Source of the DNA: Rhinopomastus cyanomelas
Lineage: Eukaryota > Chordata > Aves > Bucerotiformes > Rhinopomastidae
Direction of reading: 5' to 3'
NCBI GenBank assembly: GCA_013400115.1
Contig: VXBP01003713.1
Coordinates: 1-64,000, forward strand
DNA: 64,000 nucleotides
Positions 51,801 to 58,165 of this stretch are shown in pieces (position 1 is the stretch's first letter; the number at the start of each line of letters is the position of its first letter). The position numbers and the translations under genes are program-made. The notes under the pieces are model-generated. The model searched no databases. It had not been told where the DNA came from and saw nothing but the letters and a program-made list of their open reading frames with translations.

Positions 51801-54468
51801 TGAAGAAACACAGGTGTCCTAGCCTGCAGGCAGAGGGGAACCAAGACTTTTTGTGTCTGTTCACTAGAAGGAAAGGGAGAGATGATGGAGCCTGCTCTGG
51901 AACCATAGCCTTTGATGCTGACTTTACATAAAGAGTCTCATCAAGAGCAGGTACTTCAACACTCAGTTTAACAGCAGTCCTGCTGCAGTTAAAATAATGA
52001 TTTCTTAGGACTGCACTACCAAAAGCCATGGAAAGCCAGGGCGCATGCAGCAGGATGATCAGAGAACCACAAGCCAAGTGCGCATCACATCACTCAACTG
52101 AAACAAGCCTGAGTGGAAAGGTAGGCATGACAACTACGTACAAACAACTGAAGAGTATTCATACCAGCGGCAGCAAGGGAATTATATTCAGGGCAGTGGA
52201 GAGCACTGCACGTGTCCACTCCACATTTGCACTGCTCTCCCTGAGCTTACCTTTCTGCTACTCAAGTTAGCAACTTCCTGAGTCGCCTGTCATAGCAAAC
52301 CAGACCTTTTCAAAACAGAACCGTGGCAGAGCTACTCTGTAGGCAGGATGGTTAAGAGCTGAGGAATTAAATAATGAATTGGGAAGAAAGAACAGCAGGA
52401 AAAGTTTCCTGACAGTTTGTTTTCAGCTGTGGGAATCACTTCCCAAAGGAAGTGGTAACAGATTAACCATTTAAGTCCCTTAAGACTCATGACAAAACAC
52501 TAAAATTCTGTATTTTTATCACATACATAGCTCCAAACCAGCCCTTCACAAAGGCGGGCATGAGTAGGCACAAGATGCACTCTGGATGACTGAATGTACA
52601 GCATGCAATGGACTCCGTGGCTGTACACAGAAACGTCATATTTTCAACTGCTCACACTTCATTTTGAAGTAAGTTTGGTTCACTTATCAGACGGCTGTCA
52701 AACAGATACAGGATTTACTAGCTCCAACTTTGATTAAGGTAAGATTTCACTCTGCATGCCTGTCAGGTCTGCACCTCTGAGCTGAAATATCTTTGAAAAG
52801 GACAAAAGTTGAAGATGTCCTAAACTTGCCTCATCTTGCCTATCTATAGGCAATGGTTCCTTGTTTTTGCAATCCTCATAAATATAGCCTTAGGCAGGGT
52901 TGCAAAATGCTGCTTAATCATTTGCCAGAGGCAATTAATATTTTTTGTGATGGGAGAATGAATCATAAGCTTAATCACTGGGATAGATATGGACAACTAA
53001 TGTCTTCACTATTTTTAACGTCCTGTTTAACTTACTTAAATTTCTAGTAGCACAATGCTCCTTAAAAAAAAGTTGCTACCAAATCATCGCATTTCATAAC
53101 AGAAAACTGATTCTTCCCACCCTTCCACCGTCACCTACAGAATAACTCACATGGCAGAAGTATGTGCTCTTTAACCCAATTTTCATATACACAAAATCCT
53201 GCTCCATTTCAACACAGTTAGCATAAGTAGTGAACAACCCCAATAATCTGAACAGAGACAATCCTTACCCCTAATGGTTTGTATGTCTTGGCATGAATAT
53301 GACTATGATCAATGGCAAATACAGTAGAAAAAACAAGGTTTCCACCCAACCTGGCATGAGTGGACTGTTGATTTATACAAAGGACAGGAGCAGAAGGAAC
53401 CAAGAACATTGGTCAGTTTCTTTCATAAAGAAAAACAGTCACAGAGACTACCTGAGGAGTCTAACAGGCAGTCAGACACTTATTCCACAAGCAAAAAACA
53501 TATGACATGGGCTAAACAGTGAGTCAGAAAAATTTCCTATCACTTCATGTTTCCTTCCAACCATCGGTATAGCAATGGAATATTACAAGAAAAGAAGCAT
53601 CGCGCTCCAATTGATGCAAGTTATTCCAGAAATCTCCACGAGAAGCAGATTCCGTATAGAGGCCTCACATTCCCACTGCCACCCCGGCAGAAGCTGGGAA
53701 GGTTCATTCAGCTTGGAGCAAAAACCGCAGAGACCTGAAGCGCTGGAGCGGTGCCCGAACGCACGGTGCAGGCATCCTGCTCTCAACGGTTACTTTAAGC
53801 AGACATATGCGGGTCAAAACCCGACACACTCGAGCTCTTACACTGCCTCACTCCTGCAACTTTCCCCTCAGCCCCGATCCTCTGTTTCCCAGGGCAAACG
53901 AGCCTTCCTCCCCCTGCTGTTCCCCGAGGAGCCGCCCGCCTCCCGGGGAAGCGTTCCGCAACTTCCCCCAGCCCAGCGCTGGGAAAAGAAGGGTGCCCCT
54001 TTCCCGGGCACCCCCGCCTGAGCGGCGCACCAGGACATGCTCCCGCCTTCAAAGAGAGGGACGGGACGGGTCGGGGCGGCCGGGCAGGGCAGGGCAGGGC
54101 CCAAGCGGACAAAGGCCTGGCCGGCCCCCAACAGCTCGGGAGGCCGGAGACTGCCGTCCCGCCGCCGACACAGGAAGCCGCGGGCCGGGCCCGACACCTT
54201 GCCTCCCGTCCGCAGCGCCGGCCCAGGACGGGCACAGCTCCGGGGCGAGTGGCGAGGCGGCCCCTTCTCCACCCGGGCCGGGCGCTGAAGGAAGGACCTG
54301 CGCCCCGGGAACGCAGCGGCGCCCGGGTTCTGCCGGCGGCGGGAAGCAGCGGGAGCCGCCCTCTGCCCTGCAGGACCAGTCGCGGCCCGCCCGGACACCG
54401 CGCCAGGGCGGGCACCGCTCAACGCGCTCTCGGCCAGCGCCGTCCCCCATTCCCGCTACCTCGGCCAT
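9747..54468 (-). CDS. ITGB1: Integrin beta-1, complete spliced coding region (16 exons)
   Basis: This gene encodes the beta-1 integrin subunit, a type I membrane receptor that pairs with many alpha subunits to bind fibronectin, collagen, laminin and VCAM-1, and links them to talin and kindlin inside the cell. I joined the exons by hand from GT-AG sites and phase: 54460-54468, 33683-33752, 33359-33444, 31995-32217, 30330-30500, 29797-30035, 28410-28565, 27378-27473, 26463-26552, 25743-25883, 25398-25600, 23057-23295, 21382-21604, 18282-18514, 16476-16642, 9747-9812. They sum to 2,412 nt, giving 803 residues and a TGA stop with no frameshift, which is the length I recall for chicken beta-1. Residues 1-24 are the signal peptide, about 30-80 PSI, about 140-380 the beta-I domain, about 475-650 the I-EGF repeats, about 650-727 the beta-tail, 734-756 the membrane helix and 757-803 the cytoplasmic tail. 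No alternative identity is plausible. Confidence 0.97.
11068..11153 (+). mobile_element. CR1 3' tail fragment
   Basis: The sequence reads CTGCTCCAGCAGGAGGGGTT, GGACTTAGATGACCTTTTGA, then the tail ACATTCTGTGATTCT. It is a short remnant antisense to ITGB1. The 5' boundary is unclear. Confidence 0.75.
11528..11601 (+). mobile_element. CR1 3' tail fragment
   Basis: The sequence reads GGACCAGATGATCTTTCGAG to the tail GATTCTATGATTCTATGAT. It is very similar to, but inverted relative to, the UTR fragment at 9225-9296. Confidence 0.85.
11880..12013 (+). mobile_element. CR1 fragment, C-terminal coding part
   Basis: The fragment encodes a conserved CR1 stretch (SSDRTRGNRCKLEHRRFHIN, then EHWNRLPRG) in plus orientation, with no terminal tail. 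It is cut on both sides. Confidence 0.85.
12660..12915 (-). mobile_element. CR1 3' end fragment
   Basis: The fragment runs from the tail CAGAATCACTAAGGATTGGA to the C-terminal coding words (EHWNRLPRGVVESPSL). A small internal deletion removes the R-R-N-F-F segment. It is inverted relative to the fragment at 11880-12013. Confidence 0.85.
15422..15427 (-). promoter_or_regulatory. Second UGCAUG motif downstream of the beta-1D exon
   Basis: A second TGCATG in pre-mRNA sense lies about 265 nt past the beta-1D stop. Two such hexamers within 270 nt on the favourable side of an alternative exon are suggestive. A third at 14197-14202 is 1.5 kb away. Confidence 0.4.
15640..15645 (-). promoter_or_regulatory. 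UGCAUG splicing motif, 47 nt past the beta-1D stop
   Basis: CATGCA on the plus strand reads TGCATG in the pre-mRNA. It lies in the proximal intron downstream of the beta-1D exon, where RBFOX proteins are known to promote inclusion of muscle and brain exons. Function here is inferred from motif and position. Confidence 0.5.
15692..15766 (-). CDS. ITGB1: ITGB1 alternative terminal exon, beta-1D (muscle-type) tail
   Basis: This 24-codon exon plus TAA reads Q-ENPIYKSPINNFKNPNYG then R-K-A-G-L and stop. It is preceded by CTTCTACTTCAG and is in phase with exon 15. The sequence matches the tail of the striated-muscle isoform beta-1D known from mammals, with both NPxY motifs kept as NPIY and NPNY but different flanking residues, and this tail binds talin more tightly. 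It lies 709 nt beyond exon 15. Its downstream donor is uncertain: GT dinucleotides just after the stop allow more than one end, and an 81-nt exon ending before GTTTGT at 15685 is possible. No transcript evidence is available here. The perfect frame and near-identity make a functional exon very likely. Confidence 0.9.
   Translation of the reverse strand, partial: QENPIYKSPINNFKNPNYGRKAGL
16476..16642 (-). CDS. ITGB1: ITGB1 exon 15: transmembrane helix and proximal tail
   Basis: This exon encodes residues 727-782. After ECPSGPD comes the transmembrane helix ([20 protein letters not shown], continuing L-L-I-W) and the membrane-proximal [20 protein letters not shown]. D764 forms the inner-membrane clasp with the alpha subunit's arginine, and the F-x-x-F and W780 positions contact talin. 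The exon ends exactly at Thr782 in phase 0, so either the standard or the beta-1D terminal exon can follow in frame. Reading through the donor would add V-S-Q and stop. Confidence 0.98.
16643..18281 (-). other. ITGB1 intron 14
   Basis: This intron contains one degraded CR1 remnant (17549-17647) and otherwise AT-rich unremarkable sequence. Confidence 0.85.
17549..17647 (+). mobile_element. CR1 remnant with internal deletion
   Basis: The start (GACTCTAGTGATAGGACAAG) matches the S-S-D-R-T-R coding segment. It then jumps to the 3' end (ATCTCTGAGGCCCCTTCTAA, then CCTACGATCCTA). Both landmarks are CR1, but the middle is missing. Confidence 0.65.
18282..18514 (-). CDS. ITGB1: ITGB1 exon 14: beta-tail domain
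   Basis: This exon encodes residues 649-727. It reads DCVQCRAFDKGEKKETCSQE, then VESRDKLPQP, HCKEKDVDDCWFYFTYSVNS and VHVVDTP. This is the membrane-proximal beta-tail domain with its conserved D-C-W-[F/Y]-x-[F/Y] strand. One base of Glu727 lies here (CCA-G before GTAGGA) and the other two in exon 15. The acceptor is CCACAG. Confidence 0.96.
18943..20745 (-). mobile_element. CR1, 1.8 kb, endonuclease to 3' end, interrupted by N gap
   Basis: In gene sense it starts with part of the ORF2 endonuclease (20360-20743: MGDFNYPDIYW, and the catalytic G-C-S-D-H near its end). It continues through the linker and RT, which is hidden by 372 N, and ends with the C-terminus (19015-19416) and the tail at 18943. 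Frame breaks separate the endonuclease and RT parts. It lies in intron 13 in the same orientation as ITGB1. Confidence 0.9.
19600..19971. other. Assembly gap (372 N)
   Basis: This is an unbroken run of N inside the RT region of an intronic CR1. Open frames through it are artefacts. No ITGB1 exon is missing, because phases match across the flanking exons. Confidence 0.99.
21382..21604 (-). CDS. ITGB1: ITGB1 exon 13: I-EGF3 and I-EGF4
   Basis: This exon encodes residues 575-648 plus two bases of Lys649. It continues the cysteine repeats (GNGICKCRVCEC, QICNGRGTCECGTCNC, CEMCQTCLGVCAEH). The exon starts after GCCCAG and ends at CACAA before GTAAGT. Lys649 is completed across the junction, giving K-D-C-V-Q-C. 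Confidence 0.97.
21605..23056 (-). other. ITGB1 intron 12
   Basis: A short antisense CR1 tail lies near the exon 12 donor (22945-23002). Nothing else was recognised in the 1.45 kb. Confidence 0.8.
22945..23002 (+). mobile_element. Degraded CR1 3' tail near exon 12
   Basis: GGGCTTTATGATCTTAGAGA followed by TCTTTTCCAGCTTCAATAAC and ATTCCATGA resembles the CR1 terminus. It is antisense to ITGB1 and about 55 nt from the exon 12 donor. Confidence 0.55.
23057..23295 (-). CDS. ITGB1: ITGB1 exon 12: I-EGF1 to I-EGF2/3
   Basis: This exon encodes residues 495-575. Dense C-x-C spacing (CNEGRIGRLCECS, CSNNGECICGQCVCKK, YSGKYCECDNFNCDR) marks the integrin-type EGF repeats. These form the rigid leg whose bending and extension switch affinity. 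The exon starts with one base completing Arg495 after TTTCAG. It ends with one base of a Gly codon before GTGAGA. A CR1 tail remnant begins about 55 nt beyond its donor. Confidence 0.97.
24391..24442 (-). mobile_element. CR1 3' tail fragment (left arm of inverted pair)
   Basis: CACAGAATGGGTTGGGTTGG and the following GATCATCTAGTTCCC are the reverse-oriented CR1 terminus, about 50 nt long. Confidence 0.65.
24470..24592 (+). mobile_element. CR1 3' tail fragment (right arm of inverted pair)
   Basis: GCCCGCCTGGATGCGTTCCT leads through GGTTGGACTCGATGATCTCT to the tail ATCCTATGATCCTATGAT. It is in the opposite orientation to the fragment 28 nt to its left. Confidence 0.8.
25398..25600 (-). CDS. ITGB1: ITGB1 exon 11: hybrid end and I-EGF1 start
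   Basis: This exon encodes residues 428-494 plus two bases of Arg495. It reads VKFEINVTASECPKKG, then IKPLGFTEEVEINLQFICEC, then the cysteine-rich start of I-EGF1 (HEGNGTFECGAC). The LGFTEE strand closes the hybrid domain. Sequons N-V-T, N-E-T and N-G-T are visible. It is separated from exon 10 by only 142 nt, the shortest intron in the gene. Confidence 0.96.
25743..25883 (-). CDS. ITGB1: ITGB1 exon 10: hybrid domain, second half
   Basis: This exon encodes residues 381-427, 47 codons in phase 0. It begins S-L-S-S-E-V-I-L and includes VTISYKSFCKNGVND and GRKCSNISIGDE. It forms the return strands of the hybrid domain after the beta-I insertion. I chose the acceptor TTTTAG at 25884-25885 because it keeps phase 0 with exon 9 and preserves the conserved SLSS residues. 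An internal AG at 25871-25872 would break the frame. Confidence 0.95.
26463..26552 (-). CDS. ITGB1: ITGB1 exon 9: end of beta-I domain
   Basis: This exon encodes residues 351-380, 30 codons in phase 0. It reads ELKNLIPKSAVGTLSSNSSN, then VIQLIIDAYN. This includes the last helix (alpha-7) of the beta-I domain, whose piston-like shift couples ligand binding to hybrid-domain swing-out. The acceptor is GAAAG at 26553-26557 and the donor GTAAGT starts at 26462. Confidence 0.96.
27378..27473 (-). CDS. ITGB1: ITGB1 exon 8: beta-I domain
   Basis: This exon encodes residues 319-350, 32 codons in phase 0. It was too short for simple ORF detection and was found by translating between a TTAG acceptor and a GTAAGG donor. 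It reads DYPSIAHLVQKLSENN followed by IQTIFAVTEEFQAVYK. The FAVTEE strand-turn is a conserved beta-I motif near the domain's C-terminal half. Confidence 0.96.
28410..28565 (-). CDS. ITGB1: ITGB1 exon 7: beta-I domain
   Basis: This exon encodes residues 267-318, exactly 52 codons in phase 0 at both ends. It includes [20 protein letters not shown], a core beta strand followed by the D-A-G turn of the beta-I fold, and the LPNDGKCHLENN segment, whose cysteine pairs in the long-range disulfide of this domain. Its first codons, A-Q-I-G-W, follow Gly266. I recall D-Q in chicken and S-L in human at this spot, so this is a variable surface position. Confidence 0.96.
29797..30035 (-). CDS. ITGB1: ITGB1 exon 6: beta-I domain, specificity loop and SyMBS
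   Basis: This exon encodes residues 187-266. It holds the specificity-determining loop between C211 and C217 (CTGDQNC), which helps set ligand preference and alpha pairing. It also holds the synergistic metal-binding site residues N248, D250, P252 and E253 in SGNLDSPEGGFDAIMQ. E253 also bridges to the MIDAS ion. N216-C-T is a conserved sequon. The exon ends on codon Gly266 followed by GTAAGT. The start acceptor is CTTAG at 30036-30040. Confidence 0.97.
30330..30500 (-). CDS. ITGB1: ITGB1 exon 5: beta-I domain with MIDAS and ADMIDAS
   Basis: This exon encodes residues 130-187. The metal-ion-dependent adhesion site D-x-S-x-S is present as D154-L-S-Y-S158 in YYLMDLSYSMKDDLENVK, and the adjacent D161-D162 pair supplies ADMIDAS ligands. 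These residues coordinate the Mg2+ that binds the ligand's acidic residue and the neighbouring regulatory Ca2+. All are intact, so the receptor should be able to bind ligand. The exon starts after CAG at 30501-30503 and ends with the first base of Gly187 before GTAAGA. Confidence 0.97.
31995..32217 (-). CDS. ITGB1: ITGB1 exon 4: rest of PSI and first part of hybrid domain
   Basis: This exon encodes residues 56-129 plus one base of Gly130. It reads DFLQEGEPTSARCDDL, then a conserved ENPRGSK segment and ITQIQPQKLVLKLRV. The QPQ-[L/K]-x-L-x-LR strand begins the hybrid domain before the beta-I insertion. N-x-[S/T] potential glycosylation is visible at VTNRK (N-R-K itself is not a sequon, unlike the human N-R-S). 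The donor GTAAGG starts at 31994. Confidence 0.95.
33359..33444 (-). CDS. ITGB1: ITGB1 exon 3: start of PSI domain
   Basis: This exon encodes residues 27-55 and begins with two bases that complete Gly27. It shows the plexin-semaphorin-integrin cysteine pattern: C31, then KSCGECIQAGPNCGWC. This is the hallmark CGWC segment at the N-terminus of integrin beta subunits. The acceptor is CTAG at 33445-33446 and the donor GTAAGT starts at 33358. The exon ends exactly at a codon boundary (Thr55). Confidence 0.95.
33683..33752 (-). CDS. ITGB1: ITGB1 exon 2: signal peptide
   Basis: This exon encodes residues 4-26 plus one base of codon 27. It gives a hydrophobic stretch (INLKLLTWAGIFCYLIWSG) ending F-A-Q-Q, with likely signal peptidase cleavage after Ala24. 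That cleavage makes mature numbering line up with the classic beta-1 numbering, since the MIDAS Asp falls at 154 minus 24 = 130. The acceptor is TTTCAG at 33753-33754 and the donor GTAAAT starts at 33682. The exon targets the chain to the ER. Confidence 0.93.
38845..38915 (+). mobile_element. CR1 3' tail remnant in intron 1
   Basis: GGTGGGTTGGACTAGATGAG and TTCCAACCCCTAACTCTCCT match the CR1 end. The terminal ATTCTATG units are lost or diverged. Confidence 0.65.
40102..41680 (-). mobile_element. CR1, 1.6 kb, older copy in intron 1
   Basis: The 3' end is at CACAGAATTACTTGGGCTAC. Further in are recognisable RT words on the minus strand, such as DSIHPRVLKEMAQELAK and PVSLTSVPGKVMDQIIL (41249-41734). 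Many frame breaks and base differences from the 57-kb copy indicate an older subfamily. It has the same orientation as ITGB1. Confidence 0.85.
52373..52480 (+). mobile_element. Possible ancient CR1-like remnant
   Basis: AGGAAAAGTTTCCTGACAGT and GGGAATCACTTCCCAAAGGA resemble the diverged 3' coding part of old CR1/L3-type elements. The similarity is weak and could be chance. Confidence 0.3.
54460..54468 (-). CDS. ITGB1: ITGB1 exon 1, coding part (M-A-E only)
   Basis: Only three codons (ATG GCC GAG) are coding here, followed directly by a GTAGCG donor at 54459. The exon joins in phase 0 to the signal-peptide exon at 33752. That exon has ATT where an ATG would otherwise be expected, so the start must come from this upstream exon. 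The resulting M-A-E-[I/T]-N-L start agrees with the avian beta-1 N-terminus as I remember it, whereas the human protein starts M-N-L. The exon lies in a CpG island, and the rest of exon 1 toward higher coordinates is 5' UTR of unknown length. Confidence 0.88.
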
Positions 54469-54638
54469 GGCCGCGGTGCTCCCCGCGCTCCTGGCGTCCC
54501 GGGAGCGCTGCGCTGGGCGCGGCAGGACGCGCGGCCTCGCTGCTCACTGCCCGCCCGGCTGCCACCGCCTCCGCGCTGCCGATGGGGAGCCCGGCGCGGC
54601 GCAGGGGGGAGGGGAAGGTCCGCGCTCGGCCGCGTTTT

Positions 54639-54708
54639 CCCCGCCCCGGAAACGCATTCCTGCCCGCTGCCGTCAAACGGGCGGGGAGGCGCGACGCTGC
54701 GGGGCGGG
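54639..54708 (-). promoter_or_regulatory. GC boxes and ETS-like core upstream of ITGB1
   Basis: Three Sp1/KLF-type GC boxes (CCCCGCCCC at 54639-54647, GGGCGGGG at 54679-54686, GGGGCGGG at 54701-54708) and an ETS-like CCGGAA at 54646-54651 lie about 170-240 nt upstream of the ATG. No TATA box was seen. This is the arrangement of a broad housekeeping promoter, and the exact start site cannot be read from sequence. Confidence 0.5.
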
Positions 54709-55369
54709 TAACGAGCGGAGGAACGGCAGGGTATTCCCTGGCTGGTGGCGACCACCAGATCCTTATTTGGTGGGGTTCTGTTCGCGCTCCGGCTGTCGGT
54801 CTCCCACTCCTGGTGGACACGCTAGAAGCAGAGGACTGAGCGGAGCAGGGGACCTCCTGTCCCTTTGGCTGCCCACCGTATCCTCCAGCCGTGGAAGTTG
54901 TTAGCGATGGGTGGGCTCAGCTGACAGACCGGCTCAGCGGACACGCACCCCGCAGCCGAGCCTCAGCTGGAGCCTGCTGCAGCTCGGTGCCTGCCCTTAA
55001 GGTTTTTAAGTGCCCTGTGAAGTAGGTTCCTGGAGGATCTACTGATTAAGTACAAAGCAAAATATGTATTTGACGCTTTCCCTGGAAGTTTACGGGCACA
55101 GAAGTTGTGCCTGCATGCATGATGCAACTTTCCAATCTAAATCTAAATGATTCTGTGTTTCTGCCTTACTCAGGCACAGCCTGTGCTCTGCTTGGGCAGT
55201 GCATAGTGTATTAACATGGTTGCGTTGCATTACCAGTAGCTTTTAATGCTAGAACACCTGCAATTGTGATGTTAGGAGATGAGATTAGAGTGACGGGCTG
55301 CTGCCCCAAGCAGCCTCATCGAAAGCTGATGCTGTGCAAATGAAGTGCAGTCTTTGGCAATCAGAGATA

Positions 55370-55465
55370 AGAACACAATTGTTCGAGTTGGAAATCATCA
55401 AGTCCAACCACTAACCCTGCTCTTCCAAGTTCACCAAGAAGCCAAGTACCACGTGTTTCAATAGG
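55370..55465 (-). mobile_element. CR1 3' end remnant upstream of ITGB1
   Basis: TTCGAGTTGGAAATCATCAA, then GTCCAACCACTAACCCTGCT, is the reverse-oriented CR1 3' region, diverged and without the tail repeats. Confidence 0.65.
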
Positions 55466-56478
55466 TAAATAATATCGATGTTGCCCAAAACAGGGAAAGA
55501 AACTGCCATAAACCCAAGTTCTAAAGCAGAAGTGTGTACCATACAAAATAAAAGCACGGAGAGACAAAATGCTGTCAAAAATGTCATAAATCTAAGTACT
55601 GGGTAAGAAAAATGACTTTCAGTGGAGGTAATCTCTGCTGCCTTATTGAAGAGGGGGAAAAAAGCCCATTTTGCCAGTATATGCAAACGGTGAGCAGAAG
55701 TCCACCGTGGTGTAGTGCAAACTGAGGTGTCAAAAATGTGCCTCAGATTGCTGGGGCTATGTGGCATAAATAAAACTGACAAACAGACTGGTGCTTCTAT
55801 TATTACCCAGTGCTCAGCTGGGACATTTGTGTCAGGTTGCCAGTGACTGACTGTGCTGTATGATAGGAAATTGGCAGGAAAAAAAATCTGCTGAATGGCT
55901 GAAAAAAGAAATCACTGAATTATTTTTCTGCTTTCTGGACTCCTATGGAGAGTGCAGATGCATGTGAACACCAATTGTTATTTTCCAACACTTATGAAGT
56001 ATTAAAGATGTCAGAAAAAGCTGGTGGAGGTATTTGAGCCAGCAGACAAAAAGCAGATGATGTCAAAATGTTTAATGTAGCATCTCCAAACTGTGGTATA
56101 TATGACTTCTGGGAGAGTGAATGAACATTTTTGGATGGAAGGGCCCAAGAAAAGTTAGGTTTCCATGGCTTGGGTGGGTGGCTATGTTGTTGAGTTACTG
56201 CTAACTCAGTTAGTTTCTGGGAACACACATCCTTGCATCTTAGAGAAAAAAGGTAAAACGTGACAGTGGAGACAGCAATGTGAAAGGTATATTAACTTAG
56301 TATATGCACACTGAGTAGTTTGTTTTGCTTTTGTCTGTGATTTTGAGAGGCTGTGGTTTTTCTTTAAAGGACTCAGATATAAGTTTTAAAATCTTCTTTC
56401 TCTGAGTACGTGCAGGTGTTAAACTTGTAATTTGAAAATACCAGAATTATGACACGTCAGGTTTAATTTAATTAGCTT

Positions 56479-57674
56479 ATCATAGAATCATAGAATCATA
56501 GAATCATTACGGATCGGAAGGGACCTCAAAAGATCATCTAGTCCAATCCGCCTGCAACAGCAGGATCACCTAAACCAAGTCACACAGGAACCTGTCCAGT
56601 CGGGTCTTGAACATCTCCAGAGAAGGAGACTCCACAACCCCCCTGGGCAGCCTGTTCCAGTGCTCCGTCACCCTCACTGTGAAGAAGTTCCTTCTCAGGT
56701 TGATGTGGAACCTCCTATGTTCCAGCTTACAACCATTGCCCCTTGTCCTATCACTACATGACACCAAGAACAGCCCAGTGCCATCCTCCTGACACCCACC
56801 CCTCAAATATTTGTAGACATTAATGAGGTCGCCCCTCAGTCTCCTCTTATCCAAGCTAAAGAGACCCAGCTCCCTCAACCTCTCCTCATAAGGGAGGTGT
56901 TCCACCTCTCTTATCATCTTTGTTGCCCTACGCTGAACTCTCTCCAGCAGCTCCACATCCCTCTTGTACTGAGGAGCCCAGAACTGGACACAATACTCCA
57001 GGTGTGGTCTCACCAGGGCAGAGTAGAGGGGGAGAAGAACCTCTCTTGATCTGCTAACCACCCCTCTTCTAATCCACCCCAGGATGCTGTTGGCCCTCTT
57101 GGCCACAAGAGCACATTGCTGGCTCATAGTCATCTTGTTGTCCACCAGGACCCCCAAGTCCCTTTCCCCTACACTACACTCTAACAGGTCAGTCCCCAGC
57201 CTATACTGGTACCTAGGGTTGTTCTTGCCCAGATGCAAGACTCTGCACTTACTCTTGTTATAGCTCATTAGATTTTTCTCTGCCCAGTTCTCCAGCCTGT
57301 CCAGATCTCGCTGAATGGCAGCACAGTCTGCGGGGGTGTCGGCGACACCACCCAGCTTTGTGTCATCAGCAAACTTGCTGACAGTGCATGCCAATCCCTC
57401 ATCCAAGTCATCAATGAATAGATTGAACAGGACCGGTCCCAGCACCGATCCCTGGGGCACTCCACTAGATACAGGCCTCCAACTAGACTCTGTCCCATTG
57501 ACCACCACTCTCTGACTTCTACCCTGTAGCCAGTTTACAATCCACCTCACTACCCGAAAATCTAGGCCACACTGCCTCAGTTTGTCTGCAAGGATGCTGT
57601 GAGAAACCGTGTCAAATGCCTTTCTTAAGTCAAGATAGATGACATCCACGGCTCTGCCATCATGCATCCACCTA
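56479..57674 (-). mobile_element. CR1, 1.2 kb, youngest-looking copy with 365-codon open RT frame
   Basis: The 3' terminus has three ATTCTATG-type units (56479-56505). A continuous frame (56570-57667) encodes the RT palm (DVIYLDLRKAFDTVSHSIL), then SGVPQGSVLGPVLFNLFIDD, the catalytic F-A-D-D-T-K-L, thumb, and the C-terminal RLPRGVVESPSLEMFKTRLD. It is 5'-truncated: the endonuclease and RT fingers are absent, so it cannot move by itself. The open frame suggests recent insertion relative to other copies here. Confidence 0.92.
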
Positions 57675-57738
57675 GTTAGCTTAGTTACGTTATCATTTTT
57701 CCAGGTATTTATGCTTATTTGATACTCAAGTTACATTT

Positions 57739-58165
57739 AGAATCAAAGGATGATATAGGTTGGAAAAAGCCTTTACAATCACGGAATCCAGCCATTAACT
57801 AACTACCAAGCTCACCACTAAACCATGTCTTTTAAGCTTCTGTATCTGCACAACTTGTAAACATGTCCAACAGTAAGTACTATCATCTGTTCCAGTGCCT
57901 CACCACTGTCACAATGAGGAATTTCTTTACAAGATCTAATCTAGATTGATCCTCTTTGAGTCTGAAGATATTTTGCCTTGTCTTATGACTAGAGTCCCTC
58001 ATAAAAACCTCTCTCTCTAGCTTTCCTATCAGTCCCCTTCAGGTACCGGAAGGCTTCTATAAGGTCCCTCTGGAGCCGCCTTTTCTCCAGACTGAACAGC
58101 CCCAATTCCCTCAGCCTGTTCTCACAGGAGAGGTGCTTCAGCCCTCTGATTCCAAACCAGGTTTT
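57739..58165 (-). mobile_element. CR1, older fragment directly upstream
   Basis: The diverged 3' region starts AGAATCAAAGGATGATATAG. Coding words such as L-G-L-F-S-L-E-K-R-R-L appear on the minus strand (58080-58130). It belongs to a different, older subfamily than its neighbour at 56.5-57.7 kb. Confidence 0.75.

Larger units (their letters stand above)
33753..54459 (-). other. ITGB1 intron 1 (20.7 kb)
   Basis: This long first intron runs from the CpG-island exon 1 to the signal-peptide exon. It contains a sense-strand CR1 of about 1.6 kb (40102-41680), a CR1 tail (38845-38915) and a possible old CR1 remnant (52373-52480). Between roughly 41.7 and 52.3 kb I recognised no repeat, gene or RNA. 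The small open frames in it have no domain or compositional support. Confidence 0.85.
53860..54860. promoter_or_regulatory. CpG island spanning ITGB1 promoter, exon 1 and start of intron 1
   Basis: The base composition changes sharply here, with very high GC and many CpG dinucleotides against AT-rich surroundings on both sides. The ATG of ITGB1 lies inside it at 54466-54468. The long open frames on both strands across this kilobase come from the lack of AT-rich stop codons and are not taken as genes. Confidence 0.85.

Noticed and set aside
53807..54904. 365-codon open frame on the plus strand, with others on both strands, over the CpG island
   Set aside because: The region is extremely GC-rich, so stop codons are rare by composition. 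The translations are low-complexity Pro/Arg/Gly/Ala with no domain, and the frame overlaps the ITGB1 start antisense.
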